From: Gammaproteobacteria bacterium
GTDB lineage: Bacteria; Pseudomonadota; Gammaproteobacteria; DSM-19610
Direction: 5' to 3'
Assembly (NCBI GenBank): GCA_030621785.1
Contig: JAUXGZ010000012.1
Location: 1-38,696, forward strand
Length of the DNA stretch: 38,696 nucleotides
Shown: positions 24,892 through 32,993 of the stretch, piece after piece
Layout: the number at the start of each line of letters is the position of its first letter
Numbering within the stretch: the stretch's first letter is position 1
Notes under the pieces: generated by a model
What the model saw: the letters and a program-made list of their open reading frames with translations, nothing else
Databases searched by the model: none
What the model was told of the DNA's origin: nothing
Made by a program: the position numbers and the translations under genes

Positions 24892-26453
24892 ACTTGCGGT
24901 TCTCCGCTGGATGCGAACAGTTTCCGGAAATGTCCCTGGTTTTTCGACAGGGAGAAATCCGCGAACCGGCCGGTAAACGTTTTCCGGGCCTGATGCTGGC
25001 GTCTTTCCAGTCCGTCGATGAGCATGCCCATAGCCAGTAGTGTGTCAGGCGAAACTTCGCCTTCCGCCACCATCTGGTGACTAAAGGTTTTCAGGGTCGT
25101 TACCTGTACCTCGTAATCCTGAAAATCACCCAGGTTCTCCTGTAATGTCTTGAGCTTCCGGATCAGTTCCCTGATCCTGGTTGCAGGGTACAGGCTCTGG
25201 AAAAACTCCATCAGGTAGCGCAGTTTTTTGCAGGTTTTGCGCAGTTCGTGCAGGTCATCCGCGGGTGACTCTGCATTGATCGCATTACCCTCCCGGATAA
25301 CGCGCCGGTAGATCCGCCAGATTCGTTCACAGGCGACCTCAGTGACTGGCCGCCAGGAATTTTTCAATGTCGACCGTTCGTTGACCGGTTGCTCGAGAAA
25401 ATCGCGCCAGTTTTTTATCAGCCGGCGATAGCGGGCTGAATTCAGCGCCTTGACCAGAGCCCTGAGTTCGATCTTTTGATGTCTGATGAGGAATTCGCGC
25501 AGCGGTTCGATATCGGCCTGCACGGCGGCCGGCAGGCTGTCACGGTACTTGTCGAAGTTCAGTAGATAGACATCCAGGTCGCGGCTGGGACTGGTTATTG
25601 TTCCCATCCAGGCAAATTCGGTTTTGTAACGCTCGGTGGTCTGTTTCGGGAATACCTCTTTTATCTGGGTAAGCGCTGAACGGGTACGGCGGATTGCGAC
25701 CCGGAAATCGTGCAGGAATTCCGAGTCTGTGCCGGTGCGCGTGCCATCTTCGTTTTGCAGCATAACCTCGAGGAGCCGGTGTAGTATGACCTTGGTGGCC
25801 CGGTCTGCACGCATGGCCGGGTCCAGCTTCAGATTCAGTTTGGACGAGTAGCTGCCGGGTATTTCGCCGATGGTGGCCAGTGCTGCCAGCATTAGATCGT
25901 GCTGCGCCGGGGTCAGCCCCGATGCCTGCAGGAACTTTACCAGTTCATTGCAGGGTTTCGGGTAACCCTTTACCGGGATGATAATGGCCCGGTCGTCAAG
26001 TTTACCCGGGCGTTTCCCTTGCTGTCGTGGCAGGGTGTTTTCCTCGACGACCAGATAGGCCACGGTTTTTTCGTCCCGGTTCAGAACACGCAGGGTATGG
26101 GTCCTGGATCGAATCCGGACTCTGGAAGCCAGCTCGCGCATTTCCAGTACCGGCTCCAGCAAATCGCGAAATTGCCCTGCTGGCAGGTCCCGGGCAAAGC
26201 GGGGCATTCTCCCCGTCCTTAGTCGGAGATCACGGCCTTTACCTTTCAGGGGGCGCCATACCAGCAGGTTTTCGCTGCCATCACGGGTGCCTTCAAGCAG
26301 TGAATTGTTCAGATACAGACGCCAGTCAAAACTGTCGTAATACGTTCGGTCGGCCATCCGTGACGGTTCGGTGAGTATGCGGTTGTTCTTCTGAATCGTT
26401 GACTGCAAATCTTCGAAACGAACGCCTTCGGGGATAATGAATTCAATGCGCAT
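24888..26453 (-). CDS. CHAD domain protein with divergent CYTH-like N-terminus
   Basis: A 521-aa protein. The C-terminal half (about 215-510) is a CHAD domain, a histidine-rich helical fold that binds polyphosphate; its marks are HDFRVAIRRTRSAL (248-261) and, later, DDLHELRKTCKKLRYLMEF. The N-terminal ~190 residues contain YYDSFDWRLY (38-47) and alternating charged strands such as LLVWRPLKGK and RIRSRTHTL, which look like a divergent CYTH (triphosphate tunnel) domain, a usual partner of CHAD. The canonical CYTH ExExK signature is not seen near the start, so catalysis may be lost. It heads a tightly overlapping operon with the ParA-like and 2PGK genes. Confidence 0.88.
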   Translation of the reverse strand: MRIEFIIPEGVRFEDLQSTIQKNNRILTEPSRMADRTYYDSFDWRLYLNNSLLEGTRDGSENLLVWRPLKGKGRDLRLRTGRMPRFARDLPAGQFRDLLEPVLEMRELASRVRIRSRTHTLRVLNRDEKTVAYLVVEENTLPRQQGKRPGKLDDRAIIIPVKGYPKPCNELVKFLQASGLTPAQHDLMLAALATIGEIPGSYSSKLNLKLDPAMRADRATKVILHRLLEVMLQNEDGTRTGTDSEFLHDFRVAIRRTRSALTQIKEVFPKQTTERYKTEFAWMGTITSPSRDLDVYLLNFDKYRDSLPAAVQADIEPLREFLIRHQKIELRALVKALNSARYRRLIKNWRDFLEQPVNERSTLKNSWRPVTEVACERIWRIYRRVIREGNAINAESPADDLHELRKTCKKLRYLMEFFQSLYPATRIRELIRKLKTLQENLGDFQDYEVQVTTLKTFSHQMVAEGEVSPDTLLAMGMLIDGLERRQHQARKTFTGRFADFSLSKNQGHFRKLFASSGEPQV

Positions 26454-26582
26454 TGGCTGTGTTGCCCGGCTTTCTCTTCAGTGATGGTCGTGTTTGTGCT
26501 CAGGTCTGTTAAATCTGGAAACTGCTGGTTACATGGTCTATTTTGTCATTAAAACTGCCTGTCATGCAATTCAGCACAGGCC

Positions 26583-27785
26583 CTAGGTCAGGGAGAGCAG
26601 GGCCGAAACCAGTAGTTCAGCATCATAATACGGCGCGCTTTTCCTGCTGATCAGACGGGTATCAATGACCTGGATATCCGGTTCCTGCAGGATCCGGGTT
26701 GATATCGATGACGGGTATTTGCCTTGTTTGCGGTCAACCAGAACAAAATTGAGCAGTTTCCTGTTGCTGCACCGGTCCGTGTTGTCAGCACGCAGATAAT
26801 CAAGCAGGGTCTGTACTGAACTGTCCAGGCTCATGCCGATCTGTTCCGGGTCTCGCCCGAGGTTGGGAATATAGACTTTCGGACAATCGGTGCCGGCGAT
26901 AGCTGAACCGACTCCTGTGGGCAGCAGGTTGGCTATCAGGCTTGAATAGAAACTGCCGGGGGGGTAGCAGATGAGTTCTGCCCGCTGGATCAATCGCCGG
27001 TTTTTTTTGCGTATTGCCGATTGGGCAGGTACGGGTGTGTCGGGAGAGCTGGACAGGAATAGCCGACTGACAGGCGACTTCAACGGTGTCACTTCCTTGC
27101 CGGTCAGCCGCTGCTGGCCAATTACGCAACTGCCGTCTTCAAGGTCCGCTGCGAGGTGCCGGTCATCATTGACCACGGCGCGTACGGTACCCAGTACGTT
27201 GACCAGTTTCGAGAACAGGAAAATGATCGGGTCCAGGTGCTTGTGGTTATTCAGGTAGCCTCCGGCAAGAATCAGGTTGCCGATGCTGGCGCCACGCAGG
27301 TCAAAATGGTCCGGCATGGCCTCACGGAAGTAACCCAGCTGGTTGCGGATCAGGCGGCGCATGGGATTGGAGATGGCGGCTACCAGTGGTTCCTTGCCGC
27401 GGATCATCAGATCGAGTCTGGCCAATAGCTGGCTGGCCGGTTGGCGGTGAGGAAGGCGATAGGTAACTAGCTGATAAACATCGGGATGCCCGGTAATGTT
27501 CTCATCTGCAAGGGCTACCAGCCGGCTGCGGAGATCGCCGATCGATGGCATACGAAAAGCCTGCCTCAGCGCTGCCGAGCTGCCACCGGAATCGAAGGGA
27601 GTTACCAGGTGGATAGAGTTGTGCGTGTATCGCTTTAATGCCCGGCTGGTAGCAGTGAGGGCCGAGCCACCGCTGAAAAACACCACACATGGTCCCAGTT
27701 CGGGTGCCTTCTGGTAGCGGCTGAGTCGCGCCTGGTCGGGTATTTGTGCGCGGCGGGTAATTCTGATCGAGGTATGTGCGGGCAC
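26583..27785 (-). CDS. CofD-like (YvcK/CofD superfamily) protein, GAK-system type
   Basis: A 400-aa Rossmann-fold protein of the CofD/YvcK superfamily. The opening CVVFFSGGSALTATSRAL is the nucleotide-binding loop, followed by HLVTPFDSGGSS and MPSIGDLRSRL, which correspond to the conserved CofD/YvcK core; GNLILAGGYL near residue 170 is the typical 'GN-L' motif. CofD transfers a phospho-C3 acid in F420 synthesis, whereas YvcK proteins bind UDP-GlcNAc; this variant differs from both and matches the remembered 'GAK system CofD-like' family. The start is GTG at 27785, divergent from the NUDIX gene across 117 nt. The association with an ATP-grasp enzyme and HprK-like kinase downstream on the other strand supports the assignment. 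Confidence 0.85.
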   Translation of the reverse strand: MPAHTSIRITRRAQIPDQARLSRYQKAPELGPCVVFFSGGSALTATSRALKRYTHNSIHLVTPFDSGGSSAALRQAFRMPSIGDLRSRLVALADENITGHPDVYQLVTYRLPHRQPASQLLARLDLMIRGKEPLVAAISNPMRRLIRNQLGYFREAMPDHFDLRGASIGNLILAGGYLNNHKHLDPIIFLFSKLVNVLGTVRAVVNDDRHLAADLEDGSCVIGQQRLTGKEVTPLKSPVSRLFLSSSPDTPVPAQSAIRKKNRRLIQRAELICYPPGSFYSSLIANLLPTGVGSAIAGTDCPKVYIPNLGRDPEQIGMSLDSSVQTLLDYLRADNTDRCSNRKLLNFVLVDRKQGKYPSSISTRILQEPDIQVIDTRLISRKSAPYYDAELLVSALLSLT

Positions 27786-27902
27786 AATGTCAGGTCCGGT
27801 ACTGGTTTCCGGGTTAACCCGCTATGCAGGTTAGTAGTTAGATCCCCGGCGTTTGGCTGCTATGATTGGGCCGTACAATACAACAATCGATACGGCAAGC
27901 CT

Positions 27903-28376
27903 ATGGAAACGATTACTCCTCCGATACGCAATGCGGTCCGTGCACTGATCCGGCGGGGGAATAACATTCTGCTGCTGCGCAAGGACGGCTATGAGCAGGG
28001 TGAGCGGTTTGCCCTGCCGGGAGGTGGCCAGGATCTCGGTGAGACACTGGAGCAGGCACTGCAGCGTGAATGCCTGGAAGAAATCGGCACCCGGGTAGAA
28101 ATTCGTGCTCTTGTCCACGTGGCAGACTGCTTCAAGCCGCGGGATACGTCTCCCGGGAGCAGACGACACCTGGTTGAATTCCTGTTCACCTGTACGGTTC
28201 CCGATGCGTATGTTCCGATAAATGGTCACCACCCGGACAAGCACCAGGTAGAGGTGGTCTGGGTCAGGCTGGACCAGCTCGCCGACATGCCGCTCTATCC
28301 CCGCTCGCTGGCTTCATGCCTGGCGGATTCCGGGAAGAGCACAGGTACTGTCTACCTGGGCTCCATCGACTGGTGA
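27903..28376 (+). CDS. NUDIX hydrolase
   Basis: A 157-aa single-domain NUDIX hydrolase, cleaving a nucleoside diphosphate linked to another moiety. The Nudix box runs from Gly41 to Gly62 (GGQDLGETLEQALQRECLEEIG), matching G-x5-E-x7-RE-x-x-EE-x-G with Glu47, Arg55, Glu56, Glu59 and Glu60 all present. I start it at the ATG at 27903, because the open frame upstream reads into the divergent promoter region and has no similarity. Its stop overlaps the next start as TGATG, so translation is coupled with the PhoU/phosphotransferase gene. The substrate cannot be told from sequence. Confidence 0.88.
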   Translation: METITPPIRNAVRALIRRGNNILLLRKDGYEQGERFALPGGGQDLGETLEQALQRECLEEIGTRVEIRALVHVADCFKPRDTSPGSRRHLVEFLFTCTVPDAYVPINGHHPDKHQVEVVWVRLDQLADMPLYPRSLASCLADSGKSTGTVYLGSIDW

Positions 28377-30016
28377 TGAAGGTTTCGAAAAACATTAGTA
28401 ACAATCTCCGTTTTCTGGTTGCCGAAGTCGCGTCCCAGGTATCCAGTCTGCAATCCTGTTTCGATGCCCCCTCGGCAAGCGTTGCCCGGCGCATCCTCGA
28501 CCGTAGCGGCTACGCCTGTAACCTTATGCTGCGGATACATGACGACTGTCATGCACTGATTATCAAGGCCGGCGATCCAGGTGTCGAGGTTGCCTCTCTG
28601 CGTGCCGTTGAAGCGGTTGCGACAGACCTGGAACGAATTGCCGGACTGTGCCGCGAAAGCATTTTGCAACTGGAACAGCTGAAAGGCAGGCACTGTCCCG
28701 GCGCCGGCACCTGTAAATCCATGCTGGGAAGGGTCATGGGCGGACTGGACCGGATTGAAGGTGCGATTCATCTGAACGATACCCGGCTGGCCCTCAAGAT
28801 TGGTCGGATAAAACCGCGCCTGGACAAGGATTGTCAGAAACTGGTGAAAAAATTTACCGCAGGACTAAAACGCAGGACGCGTACGGAAGACCTGGTGGCA
28901 GGGTTGTTCCTGGTCCATGGCATCGAGAAAATGGGGAGTGTAATGCTCGACGTCAGCGAGGCAATTATATCCGCAAACCTTGGACAGCCCATCAACATCG
29001 ATGGCTACCATTCCCTGCGCGCCTCTATGGACCAGCTGGACAAGGAAAATAACTATTCAGACCTGGTGGTTGAGCCAATTGCAGAAACGCGTTCGGGTAG
29101 CAGTATCTCCGGTATCAGTGCGACGGGGCAGGAAGATGCCGGTTATGTGGCTATCTACAAGGACGGTAAAAAGCGCAAGTTGCGCGAGGAACGCAGGGGT
29201 CTGACAAGCTGGCAGGAAATATTTCCGGGTCTGGCGCCGAAGATTCTTTCGTATCGCAAACGCGGACAGTCGGCCGCGTTGTTGATCGAGCACCTGGCTG
29301 GACTGACTTTTGAGCAGATATTGCTGCACGAGCCGCCTCGTCTGCTCAGGCAGACCCTGAAGCAGCTGAACCTCACTCTGGGAAAGATATGGAACGGGAC
29401 GCGCACCGACAAGACGGTTGCTGCCGGTTACATGCGGCAGCTCTCGAAGCGCCTGGAAGAGGTGTATGCCATCCATCCGGAATTTCGCCAGGATGGCTGC
29501 CGTATCTGCGGCAAACCGGTCCCTTCGTTTGGTGCGTTGCTGAAGCGGGCACACAGCCTCGAGGCTGGTATCAGGGCGCCATTTTCGGTCTATATTCACG
29601 GTGATTTCAATGTGGATAACATCATCTACGATCCGCTGGAGAAGAAAATCAACTTCATCGACCTGCACCGTTCGCGCTACATGGACTACGTGCAGGACGT
29701 ATCGGTTTTCATGGTGTCCAATTACCGTCTGCAGATTTTCGATGCTCCATTGCGCAGGCGTATCATGCTACTGACGCAGGATTTTTACCGCTTCGCAGCA
29801 GCCTACGCCAGGGACTCCGGGGACCGGACATTCGAGCACCGCCTGGCCCTTGGGCTGGCGCGTTCGTTTGCCACGTCCACACGCTTCATCCTTGACAAGT
29901 CACTGTCATGCGCCATGTTCCTGCGTGCCCGTTACCTGCTCGAGCAGGTGCTGGCCGCAGATATTGACGATCCGGCCTCGTTCCACGTTCCGGTCAGGGA
30001 GATTTTCATTGGCTGA
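28376..30016 (+). CDS. PhoU-like domain fused to aminoglycoside-phosphotransferase-like kinase
   Basis: A 546-aa fusion. Residues about 10-220 are helical and PhoU-like (VASLRAVEAVATDLERIAGLC, then a second three-helix unit with GIEKMGSVMLDVSEAI); PhoU domains sense or regulate phosphate traffic. Residues about 255-520 are an APH/choline-kinase-type fold: VYIHGDFNVDNIIYDP (406-421) is the Brenner catalytic loop with Asp411 and Asn416 in the expected places, and INFIDLHRS (425-433) supplies the metal-binding Asp. YVQDVSVFM follows as in the family. A CRIC motif (377-380) sits between. The ATG overlaps the NUDIX stop, and the next gene begins inside this one's end, so it is in the core of the operon. 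The phosphate acceptor is unknown. Confidence 0.85.
   Translation: MKVSKNISNNLRFLVAEVASQVSSLQSCFDAPSASVARRILDRSGYACNLMLRIHDDCHALIIKAGDPGVEVASLRAVEAVATDLERIAGLCRESILQLEQLKGRHCPGAGTCKSMLGRVMGGLDRIEGAIHLNDTRLALKIGRIKPRLDKDCQKLVKKFTAGLKRRTRTEDLVAGLFLVHGIEKMGSVMLDVSEAIISANLGQPINIDGYHSLRASMDQLDKENNYSDLVVEPIAETRSGSSISGISATGQEDAGYVAIYKDGKKRKLREERRGLTSWQEIFPGLAPKILSYRKRGQSAALLIEHLAGLTFEQILLHEPPRLLRQTLKQLNLTLGKIWNGTRTDKTVAAGYMRQLSKRLEEVYAIHPEFRQDGCRICGKPVPSFGALLKRAHSLEAGIRAPFSVYIHGDFNVDNIIYDPLEKKINFIDLHRSRYMDYVQDVSVFMVSNYRLQIFDAPLRRRIMLLTQDFYRFAAAYARDSGDRTFEHRLALGLARSFATSTRFILDKSLSCAMFLRARYLLEQVLAADIDDPASFHVPVREIFIG
29996..30001 (+). promoter_or_regulatory. Ribosome binding site AGGGAG selecting the TTG start of the ATP-grasp gene
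   Basis: AGGGAG lies 7 nt before the TTG at 30009 and inside the end of the preceding coding sequence. It supports this TTG over the upstream in-frame starts, which lie deep within the kinase gene. Confidence 0.55.
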
Positions 30017-30896
30017 ATACAGAGTTGGTGTGGTTGGCATTGCGGGGAAGTGGTCCACGGAAGCCCTGGCCGATGCCGTTGAGGAAAGAACCGGTTACCG
30101 ACTGGTGATTGATATGGGTGAAGTCAGTCTCGATCTGGATCGGCAGCGCCTGATATTCCGGGACCAGGATCTATGCCAGCTGGATGCGCTGATTATCAAG
30201 AAGATCAGTGCCAGCTACAGTCCTGCAACGCTGGATCGCCTGGAACTGCTGCGTGTCGCCGAACAGGCCGGCGTCCGGGTGTTCAGTCGGGCGGTGAATA
30301 TCCTGCGTTTGATCGATCGCCTGAGTTGCACGATCACCCTGCGCAACGCCGGCATTCCAATGCCGGCAACCCGGGTTACCGGGAATCCGGAGGCCGCGTT
30401 AACTGCCGTGCAGGATTTTGGTAGTGCTGTTTTCAAGCCGCTGTATTCCACCAAGGCCCGTGGTATGTGTATTATCGACGCCGACCAGGATCAAACCGGG
30501 ATCGAACGTGAAATTTTCGCTTTTCAGGCAGAAAATCCCATGATGTATATCCAGCAGAAGGTAGCGTTACCGGGGCGGGACCTGGGAATGGTGTTTCTGG
30601 GTGGTGAGTACCTTGGTTCCTATGCCAGGGTGTCGGGGGGGGATGCCTGGAATACGACCATACACAGCGGGGGACGGTATGCTGAACATACGCCACCGGA
30701 TACGGTGATTGAGCTTGCACAACGTGCCCAGGCGTTGTTCGATATGGACTTCACCACGGTCGATGTAGCCGAAACGAACTTCGGCCCGATTGTCTTCGAG
30801 GTATCTGCCTTTGGCGGATTCCGCGGAGCTCTGGAAGGTATCGGCATCGATGCCGCCGCTTTGTATGCAGACCATGTGCTGCGTCAATTAGCGTAA
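30009..30896 (+). CDS. ATP-grasp enzyme (RimK/GshB-like), GAK-system type
   Basis: A 295-aa predicted ligase. The N-terminal ~100 residues are a pre-ATP-grasp Rossmann-like unit (VGVVGIAGKWS). Then DRLSCTITLRNAGIPMPAT (103-121) matches the RimK-type 'N/D-K/R-L-x-T...GIP.P.T' lid, VFKPLYSTKARGM (142-153) the ATP-binding strand, and VDVAETNFGP with VFEVSAFGGFRG (251-273) the metal-binding end, where the usual EVN appears as EVS. Such enzymes join a carboxylate to an amine or thiol through an acyl-phosphate. The start is a TTG overlapping the preceding stop. It belongs to the remembered 'GAK system ATP-grasp' family together with the kinase directly downstream. Substrates unknown. Confidence 0.88.
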   Translation: MAEYRVGVVGIAGKWSTEALADAVEERTGYRLVIDMGEVSLDLDRQRLIFRDQDLCQLDALIIKKISASYSPATLDRLELLRVAEQAGVRVFSRAVNILRLIDRLSCTITLRNAGIPMPATRVTGNPEAALTAVQDFGSAVFKPLYSTKARGMCIIDADQDQTGIEREIFAFQAENPMMYIQQKVALPGRDLGMVFLGGEYLGSYARVSGGDAWNTTIHSGGRYAEHTPPDTVIELAQRAQALFDMDFTTVDVAETNFGPIVFEVSAFGGFRGALEGIGIDAAALYADHVLRQLA

Positions 30897-30915
30897 GGAA
30901 GAAAAGGAAACAACG

Positions 30916-32004
30916 ATGGCCTACACGGTAGAGTCCGATGCGCATGCACTACTGAACGATACGCAGTTATGTGCTGATGAACTGCATCTTGCAGTCGGTG
31001 GATGCATGCTGAGGGTGCGTTCCGGTTCGGCTGAACTTCTGGCGGAGCTTGGCGATTATTTTTCGCATGTTATCGGTGAAAAAGTGACACCCGACATCGA
31101 CATCCTTGCCATCGAACGCGATGCGCCGGAGCTGGGGATGGATTTCATCGACTGGCAACGCGAACCGGGCAAGACCGGGCGCAAGGATTCCTATGTGGAC
31201 CTGCCGGGCGGGCGTCTTGTTCGCAAGGTGCGCACCGGCATGGTTTTCCTGCAGAGTGAGCGCTACCGGATCGCCGCCGGACCGTGCAGGAAGTACATTA
31301 ATCAGGTGGTCAACTTTATCAATTCCCAGTATATGAACTGGCTACAAAACCGGGGCTGGTTGATTTGCCATGCTGCGGGGCTCGTCTACCGGGGCAAAGG
31401 GCTCGGGATCGCCGGATTTTCCGGCGGTGGCAAGTCCACCCTGATGCTGCATTTGCTGGGCAACGACGAAGTGTCTTACCAGAGTAACGATCGTTTATTC
31501 ATCCGCAAGGAGTCTGACCGGACTCTGACACGCGGAATACCGAAGTTACCGCGCATCAATCCGGGTACCATCGTCCATAATCGGAAATTGCACAGGCTCA
31601 TTCCCGAACAGCAGCGCGAAGCCTTGCTACAGTTGCCAGGCGCGGAGCTTTGGGAGCTCGAGGAAAAATATGATGTTCATATCGACCAGGTGTATGGTCC
31701 CGGGCGGATCGTGCCGGAGGCCAGGCTGGCAGCTTTCCTGATACTCGACTGGCGGCGGGACGCCGGACTGGAGCTGCAAGTCGAGCGGGTGGACCTGGTT
31801 GCACAGCGCACCCTGTTGAGTGCACTGATGAAATCTTCGGGTCCGTTCTACCAGTACCCGGATGGCACGTTCCAGGAGGATACGGCAGGCTTCGATGAAT
31901 CTGCCTATCTGGACGCACTTGAAAACACCCCTGTCTATGTCGCCAGGGGACGGGTTGATTTTTCCGCCATGTCAGACCGTTGCCTGCTGGAGTTGCTGGC
32001 CTGA
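30916..32004 (+). CDS. HprK-related kinase (GAK-system type)
   Basis: A 362-aa protein. HAAGLVYRGKGLGIAGFSGG with GKSTLML (about 152-178; Walker A GFSGGGKST at 167-175) and SNDRLFI (about 191-197) match the C-terminal catalytic domain of HPr kinase/phosphorylase, with the P-loop and the following acidic residue. The N-terminal ~145 residues are unlike the HprK N-domain. HprK modifies a serine of HPr; no HPr or PTS gene is in the window, so the target is probably different. It starts with ATG at 30916 after AAGGAAGAAAAGGAAA, 19 nt past the ATP-grasp stop. This is likely the family named HprK-related kinase B in protein-family collections. Confidence 0.87.
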   Translation: MAYTVESDAHALLNDTQLCADELHLAVGGCMLRVRSGSAELLAELGDYFSHVIGEKVTPDIDILAIERDAPELGMDFIDWQREPGKTGRKDSYVDLPGGRLVRKVRTGMVFLQSERYRIAAGPCRKYINQVVNFINSQYMNWLQNRGWLICHAAGLVYRGKGLGIAGFSGGGKSTLMLHLLGNDEVSYQSNDRLFIRKESDRTLTRGIPKLPRINPGTIVHNRKLHRLIPEQQREALLQLPGAELWELEEKYDVHIDQVYGPGRIVPEARLAAFLILDWRRDAGLELQVERVDLVAQRTLLSALMKSSGPFYQYPDGTFQEDTAGFDESAYLDALENTPVYVARGRVDFSAMSDRCLLELLA

Positions 32005-32021
32005 CCATTACGCGAGGTAAC

Positions 32022-32987
32022 ATGACCATGACACGTGAACTCCTGCTTCTTCGGCACGGCAAGTCCGACTGGAGTACCGGTGTTGATGATTACATTCGCC
32101 CGCTGAAGGATCGCGGCAAGCGCGATGCCCAGCGTATCGGAACATGGCTCGCGCAGCAGCGAATAAAGCCCGGACTCGTCGTTACATCACCGGCGGAGCG
32201 CGCCCTGGTCACGGCCCAGAAAATATGCAAGGCCATGGGGGACGGGGACCAGGGTATCCGCGAGGACAGGCGTGTCTACGCGGCAGGACTCAACGAGTTG
32301 CTCAAGGTGCTCGGTGATTGTTCGCAGGATGCAGACCGGGTCATGCTGACAGGCCACAACCCGGGGCTGGAGGAACTGCTGGTCTGGCTGGCGAGAGATG
32401 CCGTTCCGGTGCCGGACGATGGCAAACTGCTGCCGACAGCGACGCTGGCGAGGTTACAGATGCCGACTGACTGGCGAGCGCTGACAGCCGGATGCGCCCG
32501 CCTGGAATCCATTACACGTCCTGGAACGCTGCCGAGAAAATTTCCCTATCCTGCACCGGATGGCGAGGAACGGCGCGATCGGCCCGCGTACTACTATACC
32601 CAGTCGTCCGTGATCCCGTATCGTGTGCGTAACGGTAAACCGGAGGTGCTGGTCATATCGTCCAGCAAAAAACACCACCTGGTGGTCCCGAAAGGCATTA
32701 AGGAGCCGGGGCTTTCCGCCCGGGAATCCGCTGCGAAAGAGGCACTGGAGGAGGCGGGCATCGAAGGCGATGTGGCGGAAACCGCAGTCGGTAATTATAC
32801 CTATAGCAAATGGGGTGCGACCTGTACGGTGACGGTGTATCCCATGAAAGTAACCCGTCTCATACCGGAAGAGGAGTGGCAGGAACGTCACCGGGGACGT
32901 CAGTGGCTGAGCCTGAAAAGAGCTGCACGGCAACTGAAACAGAAGGAGTTGAAGCCGCTGGTGAAAAGACTGGGAGCCGTGTTGTAG
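32022..32987 (+). CDS. SixA-type histidine phosphatase fused to a NUDIX domain
   Basis: A 321-aa two-domain protein. Residues 5-160 are a short-branch histidine phosphatase: LLLLRHGKSDW (His12), TSPAERALVTAQ and LTGHNPGLEEL (second catalytic His112), the SixA pattern known to dephosphorylate phosphohistidine. Residues about 190-321 are a NUDIX domain with VPKGIKEPGLSARESAAKEA then LEEAGIEG, a variant box in which the first Glu is Leu but REx2EEx is kept as KEALEEAG; similar domains act on diphosphoinositol or dinucleoside polyphosphates. The start at 32022 follows GAGG; the ATG at 32028 is an equal alternative. It follows the kinase by 17 nt, so this unit could remove what the kinase and ligase make. 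Confidence 0.87.
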   Translation: MTMTRELLLLRHGKSDWSTGVDDYIRPLKDRGKRDAQRIGTWLAQQRIKPGLVVTSPAERALVTAQKICKAMGDGDQGIREDRRVYAAGLNELLKVLGDCSQDADRVMLTGHNPGLEELLVWLARDAVPVPDDGKLLPTATLARLQMPTDWRALTAGCARLESITRPGTLPRKFPYPAPDGEERRDRPAYYYTQSSVIPYRVRNGKPEVLVISSSKKHHLVVPKGIKEPGLSARESAAKEALEEAGIEGDVAETAVGNYTYSKWGATCTVTVYPMKVTRLIPEEEWQERHRGRQWLSLKRAARQLKQKELKPLVKRLGAVL

Positions 32988-32993
32988 TCCGCA

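Noticed and set aside
26543-26565. Two TGTCAT repeats suggesting a Pho box upstream of the CHAD gene
   Set aside because: The heptamers TTGTCAT and CTGTCAT are 16 bp apart instead of the 11 bp of PhoB sites, and their orientation is opposite to the CHAD gene.
29850-30008. N-terminal extension of the ATP-grasp frame
   Set aside because: It overlaps the kinase gene and lacks similarity; AGGGAG plus TTG at 30009 begins the conserved fold.
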